From contig NZ_JACOFT010000006.1 of assembly GCF_014699135.1 (NCBI RefSeq), forward strand, positions 62,001 through 126,000: DNA of 64,000 nucleotides, in the 5' to 3' direction. The notes below the pieces were generated by a model that was not told the origin of the DNA, searched no databases, and saw nothing but the letters and a program-made list of their open reading frames with translations. This document shows, piece by piece, positions 58,110-64,000 of this stretch. The position numbers and the translations under genes are program-made. The DNA is from Cognatundibacterium aquatile (GTDB lineage: Bacteria; Pseudomonadota; Gammaproteobacteria; Burkholderiales; Burkholderiaceae_D). The first letter of the stretch is position 1. Every line of letters begins with the position of its first letter.

Positions 58110-58756
58110 AACGACTGAACTCATTGACTACCGGCCTGCTGTTCTCGGCAAGCTGCCTTTTGCTGGCATCAGCCACATCCGTGCTGGCGCAAACCGCTGA
58201 CGGCTCCACTTCCAGTAGCAGCGCCAGCGTCACCGCCACAGCAACTGCCAAACCCCTGCCCGGTAATTCGGTTTATAAGATTGCTGCCACACTGAGCAAT
58301 CAGAATAACGAATCCTTCACACTGGCAGACAAGCGCGGCAAACCTGTGTTGGTCAGCATGTTTTATAACTCATGTGAATTCGTCTGCCCTATGCTGATCG
58401 AATCGATGCGGCTGGTGGAAAAAGACCTGACCCCGGCAGAGCGCGACAATCTGTCCATGATGCTGATAACCTTCGATCCGGCACGCGACGATACGCAGGC
58501 ACTGCAATCGGTTGCCAGCAAGCATGAACTGAATTCAAAATACTGGACCATTGCCCGTACCGACCCTGCCAGCGTCCGCAAGATTGCGGCTGCACTGGGT
58601 ATTCAATACCGCCTGCTGGAAGACGGGGAATTCAATCACACCACAGCCATGATACTGCTGGATGGCAATGGCAAAATTGTGGGGCGCACACAGAAAATCG
58701 GCAAGTCTGATCCGGCTTTCCTGAAACAAGTCAGAAAAGCCCTGCAAAATCCGTAA
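58106..58756 (+). CDS. SCO1/SenC-type copper chaperone
   Basis: 216 aa. N-terminal signal or anchor, Ser/Thr/Ala-rich linker, then a thioredoxin-like fold with the copper motif Cys90-x3-Cys94 (CEFVCP) and His178. SCO proteins deliver copper; here the likely client is NirK, by operon. ATGA overlap with nirV. Confidence 0.92.
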   Translation: MKRLNSLTTGLLFSASCLLLASATSVLAQTADGSTSSSSASVTATATAKPLPGNSVYKIAATLSNQNNESFTLADKRGKPVLVSMFYNSCEFVCPMLIESMRLVEKDLTPAERDNLSMMLITFDPARDDTQALQSVASKHELNSKYWTIARTDPASVRKIAAALGIQYRLLEDGEFNHTTAMILLDGNGKIVGRTQKIGKSDPAFLKQVRKALQNP

Positions 58757-58793
58757 CAGCACAAGCGGTCAATACGCTCAATACACCTCGTTA

Positions 58794-58832
58794 AAAAAAG
58801 CCCTGCATCAGATATCTGACGCAGGGCTTTTT
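58794..58832 (+). terminator. Terminator of the nirK operon
   Basis: Near-perfect stem AAAAAGCCCTGC-TCAGA / TCTGA-GCAGGGCTTTTT around a TCAGATATCTGA palindrome. The cassette array begins 27 bp to its right. Confidence 0.95.
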
Positions 58833-58858
58833 CTTTTGTCGGCAAGCGGACAGACACG

Positions 58859-59473
58859 TCAGACGACGTTCGTCGGGTAGCCAATGGCGTCAGCCTCGGC
58901 ATAGACCTCACTTAAATCAGCATCAGGATTCAACGCCAGAATGAGCGCATCATCAAGCGGCTGATGAGAAAACAACGCCTCTACCGCGGCAAGCGACACA
59001 GCAACTTCGTAGTACTCTTCCGCCCAAGTTTTATAGGCCGCAGGCTCCGAAACGATCAGCGCAAGCATGTCGTCGGAACCATCATGACCTAAACTGCTGC
59101 TGACCTTACTCCAGCCCACATCGCCCATTTGTCGCCAGTAGCAAAAAGTTGCGCATTCCATAGAAAATGCCGGCTCCTGCAAAAATGACGCAAAATTCGC
59201 TGGTACCTGCACCTGAATGTTGTGAGGAAGTTCAGCATCATCAGCCAGTTCGTGCGCGTAACCCTTGAGCGCCGCCCCGGCAGCGTCCAGCAGCAAGAAC
59301 CAGTCATCGCCGCAGCCATTCCGCATCGAGGCCATCTCTTCACCCTGCCCCCAATGGCGATCAAAGCTGTAATAGCGATATTCCCATTCCGGACAAAGTA
59401 TCACATCCAGCATCGCAAGCGATTGCGTGACCCGTCGTATTTCTGGAATGGATGGTAGTAAATCGGGGGACAT
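58859..59473 (-). CDS. Cassette 5: hypothetical protein, last in the array
   Basis: 204 aa, not recognised. Acidic, Trp/Tyr-rich, no signal peptide (CPEWEYRYYSFDRHWGQGEEM, MECATFCYWRQMGDVGW). The ATG lies only 13 nt from the recombination point of attC 59481-59579, with no Shine-Dalgarno, typical of cassette genes. No attC follows it, so the cassette is truncated or its site was lost where it meets the nirK terminator. Confidence 0.75.
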   Translation of the reverse strand: MSPDLLPSIPEIRRVTQSLAMLDVILCPEWEYRYYSFDRHWGQGEEMASMRNGCGDDWFLLLDAAGAALKGYAHELADDAELPHNIQVQVPANFASFLQEPAFSMECATFCYWRQMGDVGWSKVSSSLGHDGSDDMLALIVSEPAAYKTWAEEYYEVAVSLAAVEALFSHQPLDDALILALNPDADLSEVYAEADAIGYPTNVV

Positions 59474-59480
59474 GTTTGGT

Positions 59481-59579
59481 ACTTAACGTTTGACGTGAGG
59501 GGCCGCCGTAGCGGCGAAGCCGCGAAGGGAACCCACAAGCGCAGCTTGTGGGCGGTCCCTCTCGACGGAATGGTTAGGC
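59481..59579 (-). other. attC site of cassette 4 (99 bp)
   Basis: On the minus strand: GCCTAAC at one end, CAAACGTTAAGT at the other (core GTTAAGT, fits GTTRRRY). Two inner hairpins, CCACAAGC/GCTTGTGG and GCGGCTTCGCCGC, plus GAGAGGG pairing with CCCCTC. Almost identical to the site at 61051-61149. Confidence 0.9.
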
Positions 59580-59617
59580 GGTATCACGCCGCCGCTTTGT
59601 AGCCATCAAACGACCGG

Positions 59618-60097
59618 CTAACCGACGACTTTCTTTGCAACGGGCTTGGCTGCGACTTTCTTTGCAACGGGCTTGGCTGCGGCTTTCTTTGCAACGGGCT
59701 TGGCTGCGGCTTTCTTTGCAACGGGCTTGGCTGCGGCTTTCTTTGCAACGGGCTTGGCTGCGGCTTTCTTCGCCACGGGCTTTATTCCGGAAACGGCGGG
59801 TCTGCTGGCGCGCACTATCCAATCTTGCGTCTTTTCGTATCCCTGCGGCTTTGCATCTTGTGCAAGTAGGTTGAGAAATTCCTTAATCACTGGCGCTAGG
59901 TCGGGATCGCTGCTGCTAGCACCGCCGAGAATTTTTGAGTTGATCTCGTTCATCAACTTCTCAGCGCGCTCTTTGAGCTCTTGAGCTTTTTTCGAGTTGC
60001 TTTTTTTTACGGACCAAGCGTTGTATTTATCGTAAAGCGAGCCAAGAATTTTCCAGCCAGCGGCAATAGCTGATCCTGTGATGAGTGGTTCTGGCAT
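59618..60097 (-). CDS. Cassette 4: protein with lysine-rich histone-like repeat tail
   Basis: 159 aa. The N-terminal ~95 residues form a helical, partly coiled domain (SKKAQELKERAEKLMNEIN). The tail is nearly six copies of the nine-residue unit KPVAKKAAA, like the C-terminal tails of bacterial histone H1-like proteins. A strong GGAGGA box precedes the ATG. Possible DNA or RNA binder; otherwise unknown. Its attC is 59481-59579. Confidence 0.82.
   Translation of the reverse strand: MPEPLITGSAIAAGWKILGSLYDKYNAWSVKKSNSKKAQELKERAEKLMNEINSKILGGASSSDPDLAPVIKEFLNLLAQDAKPQGYEKTQDWIVRASRPAVSGIKPVAKKAAAKPVAKKAAAKPVAKKAAAKPVAKKAAAKPVAKKVAAKPVAKKVVG
59630..59783 (-). repeat. 27-bp tandem repeat within cassette 4
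   Basis: Five full and one partial copies of a 27-bp unit (starting TTTCTTTGCAACGGGCTT on the plus strand). Copies are nearly identical, indicating recent expansion; copy number may vary between strains. Confidence 0.95.
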
Positions 60098-60123
60098 GTT
60101 TCCTCCAAAGTGTAAAAAAGGGA

Positions 60124-60195
60124 GCCTAACAACGAAGGTCAGCGGCAGTCAGACAGCGAAGCTGACTGACTTTCCGCTGGACCGAATTGTTATGC
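60124..60195 (-). other. attC site of cassette 3 (72 bp)
   Basis: Minus strand: GCATAACAATTCGG … CGTTGTTAGGC. Arms CAGCGG/CCGCTG and GTCAGTCAGC/GCTGTCTGAC. The TAA stop of the HNH gene lies in the GCATAAC core. Confidence 0.92.
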
Positions 60196-61029
60196 CGCAG
60201 CATCTACAAACACCTTATCTCTGTGCCATTTCATGTACTTTATATGCGCTGGCTGGAGGCATACCTTGGCATCATTGGAACATCCAAGCGCTTTGCGTGC
60301 GGCAGTCGGCAATGCTTTTGATATCAGTACTTCGCCGCTATCTGTGAAAGAAATGAGTCCTTTGTCAAAGAGAGCATCAAAATTTGGTGACAGAAGAAGC
60401 CCATTGAATTTGTCTAGACGCTCAGCGTTCGTGGAGTCTCTCCATGGTTTTATGTGTGATGCCCGAAGAATACTGACATATTCACAGCCGGTAACGCAGC
60501 ACTTACTCCACATGGAAATAAGGCTCTCCCGAAACGCCCCTTGGCCGATGCGCGCCTTTACCAATTGCTGCTTTTCTGTTTCCGTGAGGTTGGGGTTTTG
60601 AGAAACATCTTTCTCAGCAATTTCATCAAGCAACTCAGAAACTTCAGGGGAAATCCAGTACTTTCTTTCAACGCCAAACGTTCCTGTTTTCGATGGATTT
60701 ACCCCAATTGACTCACAGAAACTAAAATAAGCCTTATCCAACACGGTGTTAATAATGGGCTTGGATCCAAGCACCGCATTTATGGCAGCGTTCGTAACAC
60801 GCCCATCTCTGCCTGGATTGTTTGCATGAGTTGCTAGTTTATTATCAATATATCCAACAAACCTTGATGGCGCGAATGAGAGTCCCGTTTGAGCCTCGTA
60901 TGGCAAGAAGCAGGTTCCACGCTTAATCAGTGTCCTGTATTCCGCTTGCTCTTCGTTCCTTGCTCTTCTTCCTCGCTCCAGCTCTGCGATATTGTTTTTA
61001 ATCTGCTCTAGGGTGGTGACGACGTTCAT
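60190..61029 (-). CDS. Cassette 3: HNH endonuclease-domain protein
   Basis: 279 aa. C-terminal HNH_2-type nuclease domain: RIGQGAFRESLISMW, CCVTGCEYVSILRASHIKPW (first His), NGLLLSPNFDALFDKGLISF (Asn and His/Asp region). The N-terminal 150 residues are not recognised. Homologous domains occur in restriction-like endonucleases, so a defence role is plausible, with no methylase nearby. GGAG box before the ATG. Stop codon inside attC. Confidence 0.87.
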   Translation of the reverse strand: MNVVTTLEQIKNNIAELERGRRARNEEQAEYRTLIKRGTCFLPYEAQTGLSFAPSRFVGYIDNKLATHANNPGRDGRVTNAAINAVLGSKPIINTVLDKAYFSFCESIGVNPSKTGTFGVERKYWISPEVSELLDEIAEKDVSQNPNLTETEKQQLVKARIGQGAFRESLISMWSKCCVTGCEYVSILRASHIKPWRDSTNAERLDKFNGLLLSPNFDALFDKGLISFTDSGEVLISKALPTAARKALGCSNDAKVCLQPAHIKYMKWHRDKVFVDAAA

Positions 61030-61050
61030 TCAATGGACTCCGATTATGCT

Positions 61051-61149
61051 GCATAACGTTTGACGTGAGGGGCCGCCGTAGCGGCGAAGCCGCGAAGGGA
61101 CCCCGCAAGCACAGCTTGTGGGCGGTCCCTCTCGACGGAATTGTTGGGC
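61051..61149 (-). other. attC site of cassette 2 (99 bp)
   Basis: Minus strand: GCCCAAC core, then inner hairpins as in 59481-59579, ending CAAACGTTATGC. Only about six differences from that site by eye. Confidence 0.9.
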
Positions 61150-61150
61150 G

Positions 61151-61546
61151 TCACGGGCACTCTCCTTCGATGTGCTTTTCTAGAGCCTCGATTTCTTCCC
61201 CGAGCTTTTTTAAATGCAGATCATTCCGCTCACGGTCGAACCTCTCAGGTGCGTCAATGGATGCTGGATCAGCCCCATTGGCTTTTAGGTACTCGGCAAT
61301 TTTGAAGTGACCAAAATCAACCGCGACTCTCAACGGAGTAAAGCCAAGCTCACCCTCCTGATGGATATTAATGCCATTGGAGACGAGAAGCTGGGCGGAC
61401 TCTAGATCGCCCCATACACAAACAGCATGAAGAGCATTGTCTCCAAGCGCATTTGTTGCATTGATGGAGTCGAAGACCACGTAACTGAAATCGGGCGAGC
61501 TCTTAATGCGATTCAGCAATTCAACGACACGTTCATTCATGGCCAT
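61151..61546 (-). CDS. Cassette 2: ankyrin-repeat protein
   Basis: 131 aa. Two clear ankyrin repeats (GDNALHAVCVWGDLESAQLL and GFTPLRVAVDFGHFKIAEYL) and a C-terminal coiled coil. Two ATGs (61546 and 61540) are possible. The open frame upstream runs into the attC core. Likely a protein-binding factor. Confidence 0.85.
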   Translation of the reverse strand: MAMNERVVELLNRIKSSPDFSYVVFDSINATNALGDNALHAVCVWGDLESAQLLVSNGINIHQEGELGFTPLRVAVDFGHFKIAEYLKANGADPASIDAPERFDRERNDLHLKKLGEEIEALEKHIEGECP

Positions 61547-61555
61547 GATAATGAC

Positions 61556-61612
61556 GCCCAACGTGCGAGCTCAGCGGGCGGCGAAGCCGTCCGCTGGAGC
61601 ACAGGGTTAGCC
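61556..61612 (-). other. attC site of cassette 1 (57 bp)
   Basis: Minus strand: GGCTAACCCTGTGCTC, arms CAGCGG/CCGCTG, loop GCTTCGCC, then GCTCGCACGTTGGGC. Classic short attC. The stop codon of the cassette 1 gene is in the GGCTAAC core. Confidence 0.92.
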
Positions 61613-62002
61613 TTCGGCGGCCACATAGGGCGACTCCGCTGACCAGAACTTGTTAAGCCCTCGCCACCAGCGCTGCGACTCCAGGCCGAGGAACGGGAAG
61701 AACGCTTCGGGGCTCGTCGCCGAGTGGCTCCAAACATTCTGAATCCCTTCTAGCACACCGATGGTGGCGAACTCTCGAACCCAGGGCGTTCCCTCGGTGT
61801 GCAGCCTCTCGATAGCAATACCGACCGCCCTGAACGCCTCGGCATCTCCAGCTTGAAAGCGCTCAAGCAAGTGTGCTGCGAACTCCCCTGCGGCCAAGTA
61901 CAAGACGTCATTCCCAAAGGCCTCAACGTGCTGTTTCCACTGATCCTCGAATGACGGACAGGCGTCAACGAGGATTTGCATGGTTTCGGTCTGCTCGATC
62001 AT
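61607..62002 (-). CDS. Cassette 1: hypothetical protein
   Basis: 131 aa, not recognised. Small acidic helical protein (CPSFEDQWKQHVEAFG, YLAAGEFAAHLLERFQAGD, PFLGLESQRWWRGLNKFW). First gene after the attI-like junction, 16 nt from it. Stop codon lies inside its attC. Confidence 0.8.
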   Translation of the reverse strand: MIEQTETMQILVDACPSFEDQWKQHVEAFGNDVLYLAAGEFAAHLLERFQAGDAEAFRAVGIAIERLHTEGTPWVREFATIGVLEGIQNVWSHSATSPEAFFPFLGLESQRWWRGLNKFWSAESPYVAAEG

Positions 62003-62012
62003 CGGAAGAGAA

Positions 62013-62030
62013 GGCTAACTTGTTTTAAAG
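62013..62030 (-). other. attI-like junction
   Basis: Minus strand TAAAACAAGTTAGCC: GTTAGCC core preceded by TAAAACAA, close to the end of attI1 (TAAAACAAAGTTAGGC). It bounds cassette 1 on its 5' side. Confidence 0.65.
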
Positions 62031-62044
62031 TGCAAAATGGCAAA

Positions 62045-62073
62045 ATATCAGATGAATAGAAAATAAGCAACAA
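62045..62073 (-). promoter_or_regulatory. Possible cassette promoter (Pc-like)
   Basis: Minus strand TTGTTG, 17-bp spacer, TGATAT; 43 bp before the cassette 1 start. A weak match only. Confidence 0.3.
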
Positions 62074-62116
62074 GTTCCAATGCCTCGCAAGTCCTTATCT
62101 GGTATAGCTTTTTTTC

Positions 62117-62144
62117 GTTATACTGATTAAAAACACAGTATAAC
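62117..62144. promoter_or_regulatory. LexA-like SOS box
   Basis: GTTATACTG and CAGTATAAC perfect arms; inside it TACTG-N10-CAGTA, the length and ends of the E. coli LexA consensus (CTG-N10-CAG). One CTGT half is CTGA. Overlaps two -10-like hexamers (TATACT, TATAAC). Confidence 0.6.
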
Positions 62145-62249
62145 AACAGGAACCTGTCTGCGTTCGTCGCAGGCTCAAATATGTCGGGGCATCACGTCAG
62201 TTGGGCGCACAGTCGCATACGCCCAAGCCCGGGAAAAACGTCCGCATCC

Positions 62250-62335
62250 TGCATACTCCCCCCTGTTTTTAAGAAAACACCCTTAATCCCTGCAGAAACA
62301 TTGGGCTTATAGATATACCCCGGGGAGTATATTTT
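62250..62335 (-). repeat. ATACTCCCC intergenic repeat, copy C (86 bp)
   Basis: Plus strand TGCATACTCCCCCC … CCCCGGGGAGTATATTTT. Same length and 62/86 identity with copy B in the opposite orientation. Confidence 0.8.
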
Positions 62336-62467
62336 CGGGGTTTGAAGGGCTGAAAAAGTGTATGGAGAGCACCTGAGGCTGCCAGCCAACGCGTATAGCA
62401 CAAAAAATCAGTGGCAGAAAGTCGGGTGACTTGCCTGCACTCTGACAATATTGGTTATGAAATTCGT

Positions 62468-63589
62468 TTAATCCAGCGGGCGGCACAGCGACAGCACATG
62501 CCCCTGATCTGGTCGGGCGGCGCCGCTCAGCATGGCTTCATAGACCTGACGTACGTCGGCTTCGCCATAGCCGTGGCTGATCTGCATCCACGGTTTTTCA
62601 GCCGCCATGACGGGTTGCATGAAGGCTTGCCATGCGTCTGCGAGGCGTTTCTGTACGCCACCCGGGCCCCAGTCTGTCATGCGTTTTTTGATTTGTGCCG
62701 GAGCAAAAAACAGGGTTGGTCGCGCACCCGGCAAACCGGATGCACCGCTGAGTTCGTCCCAGTGCGTGCCGCCGACGGCGCAGCTGTATTTCATGTTGTC
62801 GCCGAAATGATGATGCAGCTGGCTGCGCAACTGCCCGTTGCCCGCCATATCGACATAGACCACGGCCTGCTCCGCCGCCAGTGTGGCGACCTGATCATAG
62901 CTGATGACCTGGTCGTAAATTCCCATATTGCGGACGAAGTCCAGATTCGCCGCCGAGGTCAGGCCGATCACCTTGCAGGCTTTGTCCTTGCGCTGCGACA
63001 GCATGAACGCGAGGCCATACGCCGTTTTGCTGGAGGCGCTGGAAATCAGCACCGATTGCGCACCGAAAAACTGGTTGTCATCGAGAAAATCATCGATCAT
63101 GAAGGATGTGATAAACAGCGGCCGCAGCAGCACCTGCACGTCTTCCGATTCTTTGGTGTAACCAGGGTCGGTCGTGGTTCTGACGTAATGGTTGTACAAG
63201 CCATGCATGGCCTGACGGTGTTCTGCCCCATCCATAAAACCAGCGTCTGAGACTCGGGTCGCATTCACGGTCAGATGCGTCGCCATCGGGTAGTAGCCAT
63301 AAAAACGCTCACCAACCTGCACACCGTCGGCTTTGGACGCGATCACGTCGGCAAAGCCCCAGACCGGAATATTCCCCCAGCCATCTTCCGTAGGAAAGAA
63401 ATTCCAGTATTGCATGGCCTCGCCAAAAGCGGCATAGGTCACGTTATTGGATGTAAAAGCAAAGCGGTCTATCTGCAGCAACACCTGTCCGTCTTGCAGC
63501 TCGCCCAGCGTTGGTACACGCAAAGGGACGAATCTGGATTCAGGTAAGTGGCTTTTGTTGACGATAAATTCTTTCGGCTGGATGCTCAT
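62468..63589 (-). CDS. DUF2855 family protein
   Basis: 373 aa of the DUF2855 family, which resembles quinone-oxidoreductase/MDR folds: an N-terminal GroES-like half (QVLLQIDRFAFTSNNVTYAAFG) and a Rossmann-like half (VLISSASSKTAYGLAF, KVIGLTSAANLDFV). No enzyme activity assigned. Its upstream neighbour is outside or absent. Confidence 0.9.
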   Translation of the reverse strand: MSIQPKEFIVNKSHLPESRFVPLRVPTLGELQDGQVLLQIDRFAFTSNNVTYAAFGEAMQYWNFFPTEDGWGNIPVWGFADVIASKADGVQVGERFYGYYPMATHLTVNATRVSDAGFMDGAEHRQAMHGLYNHYVRTTTDPGYTKESEDVQVLLRPLFITSFMIDDFLDDNQFFGAQSVLISSASSKTAYGLAFMLSQRKDKACKVIGLTSAANLDFVRNMGIYDQVISYDQVATLAAEQAVVYVDMAGNGQLRSQLHHHFGDNMKYSCAVGGTHWDELSGASGLPGARPTLFFAPAQIKKRMTDWGPGGVQKRLADAWQAFMQPVMAAEKPWMQISHGYGEADVRQVYEAMLSGAARPDQGHVLSLCRPLD

Positions 63590-64000
63590 GTCTCGTTATC
63601 TGTTTTATTAAAAAATGCAGTATTGCATGTTTTTTGACATCTTTTCCCCCGGTCACCGTTGTGATTCAAAAAAAATGCGCCTCGTCACTATCGATGATTG
63701 TGCTTCTTCTCATCGGCAACGCCACCGATGCCATTGTTTATCCAGACCAGACTACAAAAGGCGTAATGACGGGCAAATTTGATGCATTTTACAAAAAACC
63801 AGCGCAGCGGCAAAAACACAGCCAACAAAATAAAAGCACAGAACGCACCAAGATGGACATCGAATATTCCACTCAAACACAAGATAAGAAATTAAAGTGC
63901 GGAATGCACCAACCTGAACACCACTTTGGTGCAATGCAATAAAATCAGAAAAATCAGGCGCTCACAAGCTCTGATTTTACAAAACCAAGAAATTCACTGA
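63590..64000. other. Right-end intergenic region
   Basis: 411 bp. Short frames exist on both strands (for example 63634-63942 plus, 63688-63934 minus), some hydrophobic, but none has a good start, ribosome site or recognisable product. A hairpin TAAAATCAGA / TCTGATTTTA (63940-63979) may be a terminator. Confidence 0.4.

Larger units (their letters stand above)
62003..62467. other. Head of the integron array, no integrase
   Basis: 465 bp without a supported gene. Holds the attI-like junction, a possible cassette promoter, a LexA-like box and repeat copy C. Confidence 0.7.

Noticed and set aside
59630-59783. Tandem repeats as a CRISPR array
   Set aside because: Units are contiguous without spacers and in frame with a protein, so it is a coding repeat.
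62138-62206. Possible plus-strand attC (GTATAAC … GTTGGGC) at the head of the array
   Set aside because: Only the outer cores fit. The inner arms do not pair apart from a CTGCG/CGCAG hairpin, so it is probably chance.
62411-63250. 279-codon plus-strand open frame
   Set aside because: It is antisense to the DUF2855 gene, whose frame reads as a coherent family protein.
63634-63942. Small open frame with a hairpin right after its stop
   Set aside because: TTG start, no ribosome site, odd composition; overlapping hydrophobic frames on the other strand are no better.

Overview
The window reads as a chromosomal segment of a betaproteobacterium, most likely Burkholderiales and probably Oxalobacteraceae. 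Evidence: the argH / LytS-type kinase / LytTR-type regulator order, pmbA divergent from darP-mog, fdxA next to a thioredoxin-reductase-like ferredoxin reductase, an intracellular PHA depolymerase, rnfB overlapping nth, a DUF1841 protein, and a moderate G+C content (estimated by eye near 50%). Family names come from reading the translated sequences; no database search was run.

Layout. 1-1.2 kb: 5' part of a response regulator plus its sensor kinase, divergent from argH. 3-7.6 kb: complete branched-chain amino acid ABC transporter livK-H-M-G-F. 7.7-23.4 kb: housekeeping genes (pmbA, darP-mog, an esterase, cysK, yaeQ, purU, a CurA-type reductase, a hydroxypyruvate isomerase-like protein, an SBF-like transporter, a secreted M3 peptidase, a hemerythrin protein, a DMT exporter, an NAD(P)-binding protein). 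23.5-32.5 kb: hrpA, a TPR lipoprotein, argA-yggX, an HD-GYP protein. 32.6-45.2 kb: a large repeat-bearing lipoprotein, rpiA, srkA-like kinase, SEC-C protein, acyl-CoA-binding protein, 2-hydroxyacid dehydrogenase, fdxA + ferredoxin reductase, phaZ, rnfB-nth, nitroreductase, DUF1841. 45.2-55.3 kb: two small cytochromes c divergent from a MoxR ATPase, a membrane protein/XRE pair, acs, yqhA, fumA, murI, tyrB. 55.7-58.8 kb: a denitrification operon with a copper nitrite reductase fused to cytochrome c, NirV and a SCO1-like protein.

The most interesting region is 58.86-62.15 kb: an integron gene-cassette array on the minus strand with no integrase in the window. Five cassette genes (unknown; lysine-rich repeat tail protein; HNH endonuclease; ankyrin protein; unknown) are separated by four recognisable attC sites (57, 72, 99 and 99 bp). 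Two of the genes take their stop codon from the attC core. At the head of the array is a GTTAGCC junction preceded by a TAAAACAA stretch resembling the end of a class 1 attI site. About 100 bp further is a 20-bp LexA-like box where an integrase promoter would normally lie, but no integrase gene follows. I read this as the relic platform of a chromosomal integron.

Other unexplained structure: a dispersed intergenic repeat (two 86-bp copies plus one rearranged copy) bounded by inverted ATACTCCCC ends; a 102-bp MITE-like element with 15-bp perfect inverted ends; a 20-bp perfect palindrome upstream of an esterase; and a 26-bp perfect palindrome before a membrane protein/XRE regulator pair. No tRNA, rRNA, CRISPR array, prophage or complete insertion sequence was seen.
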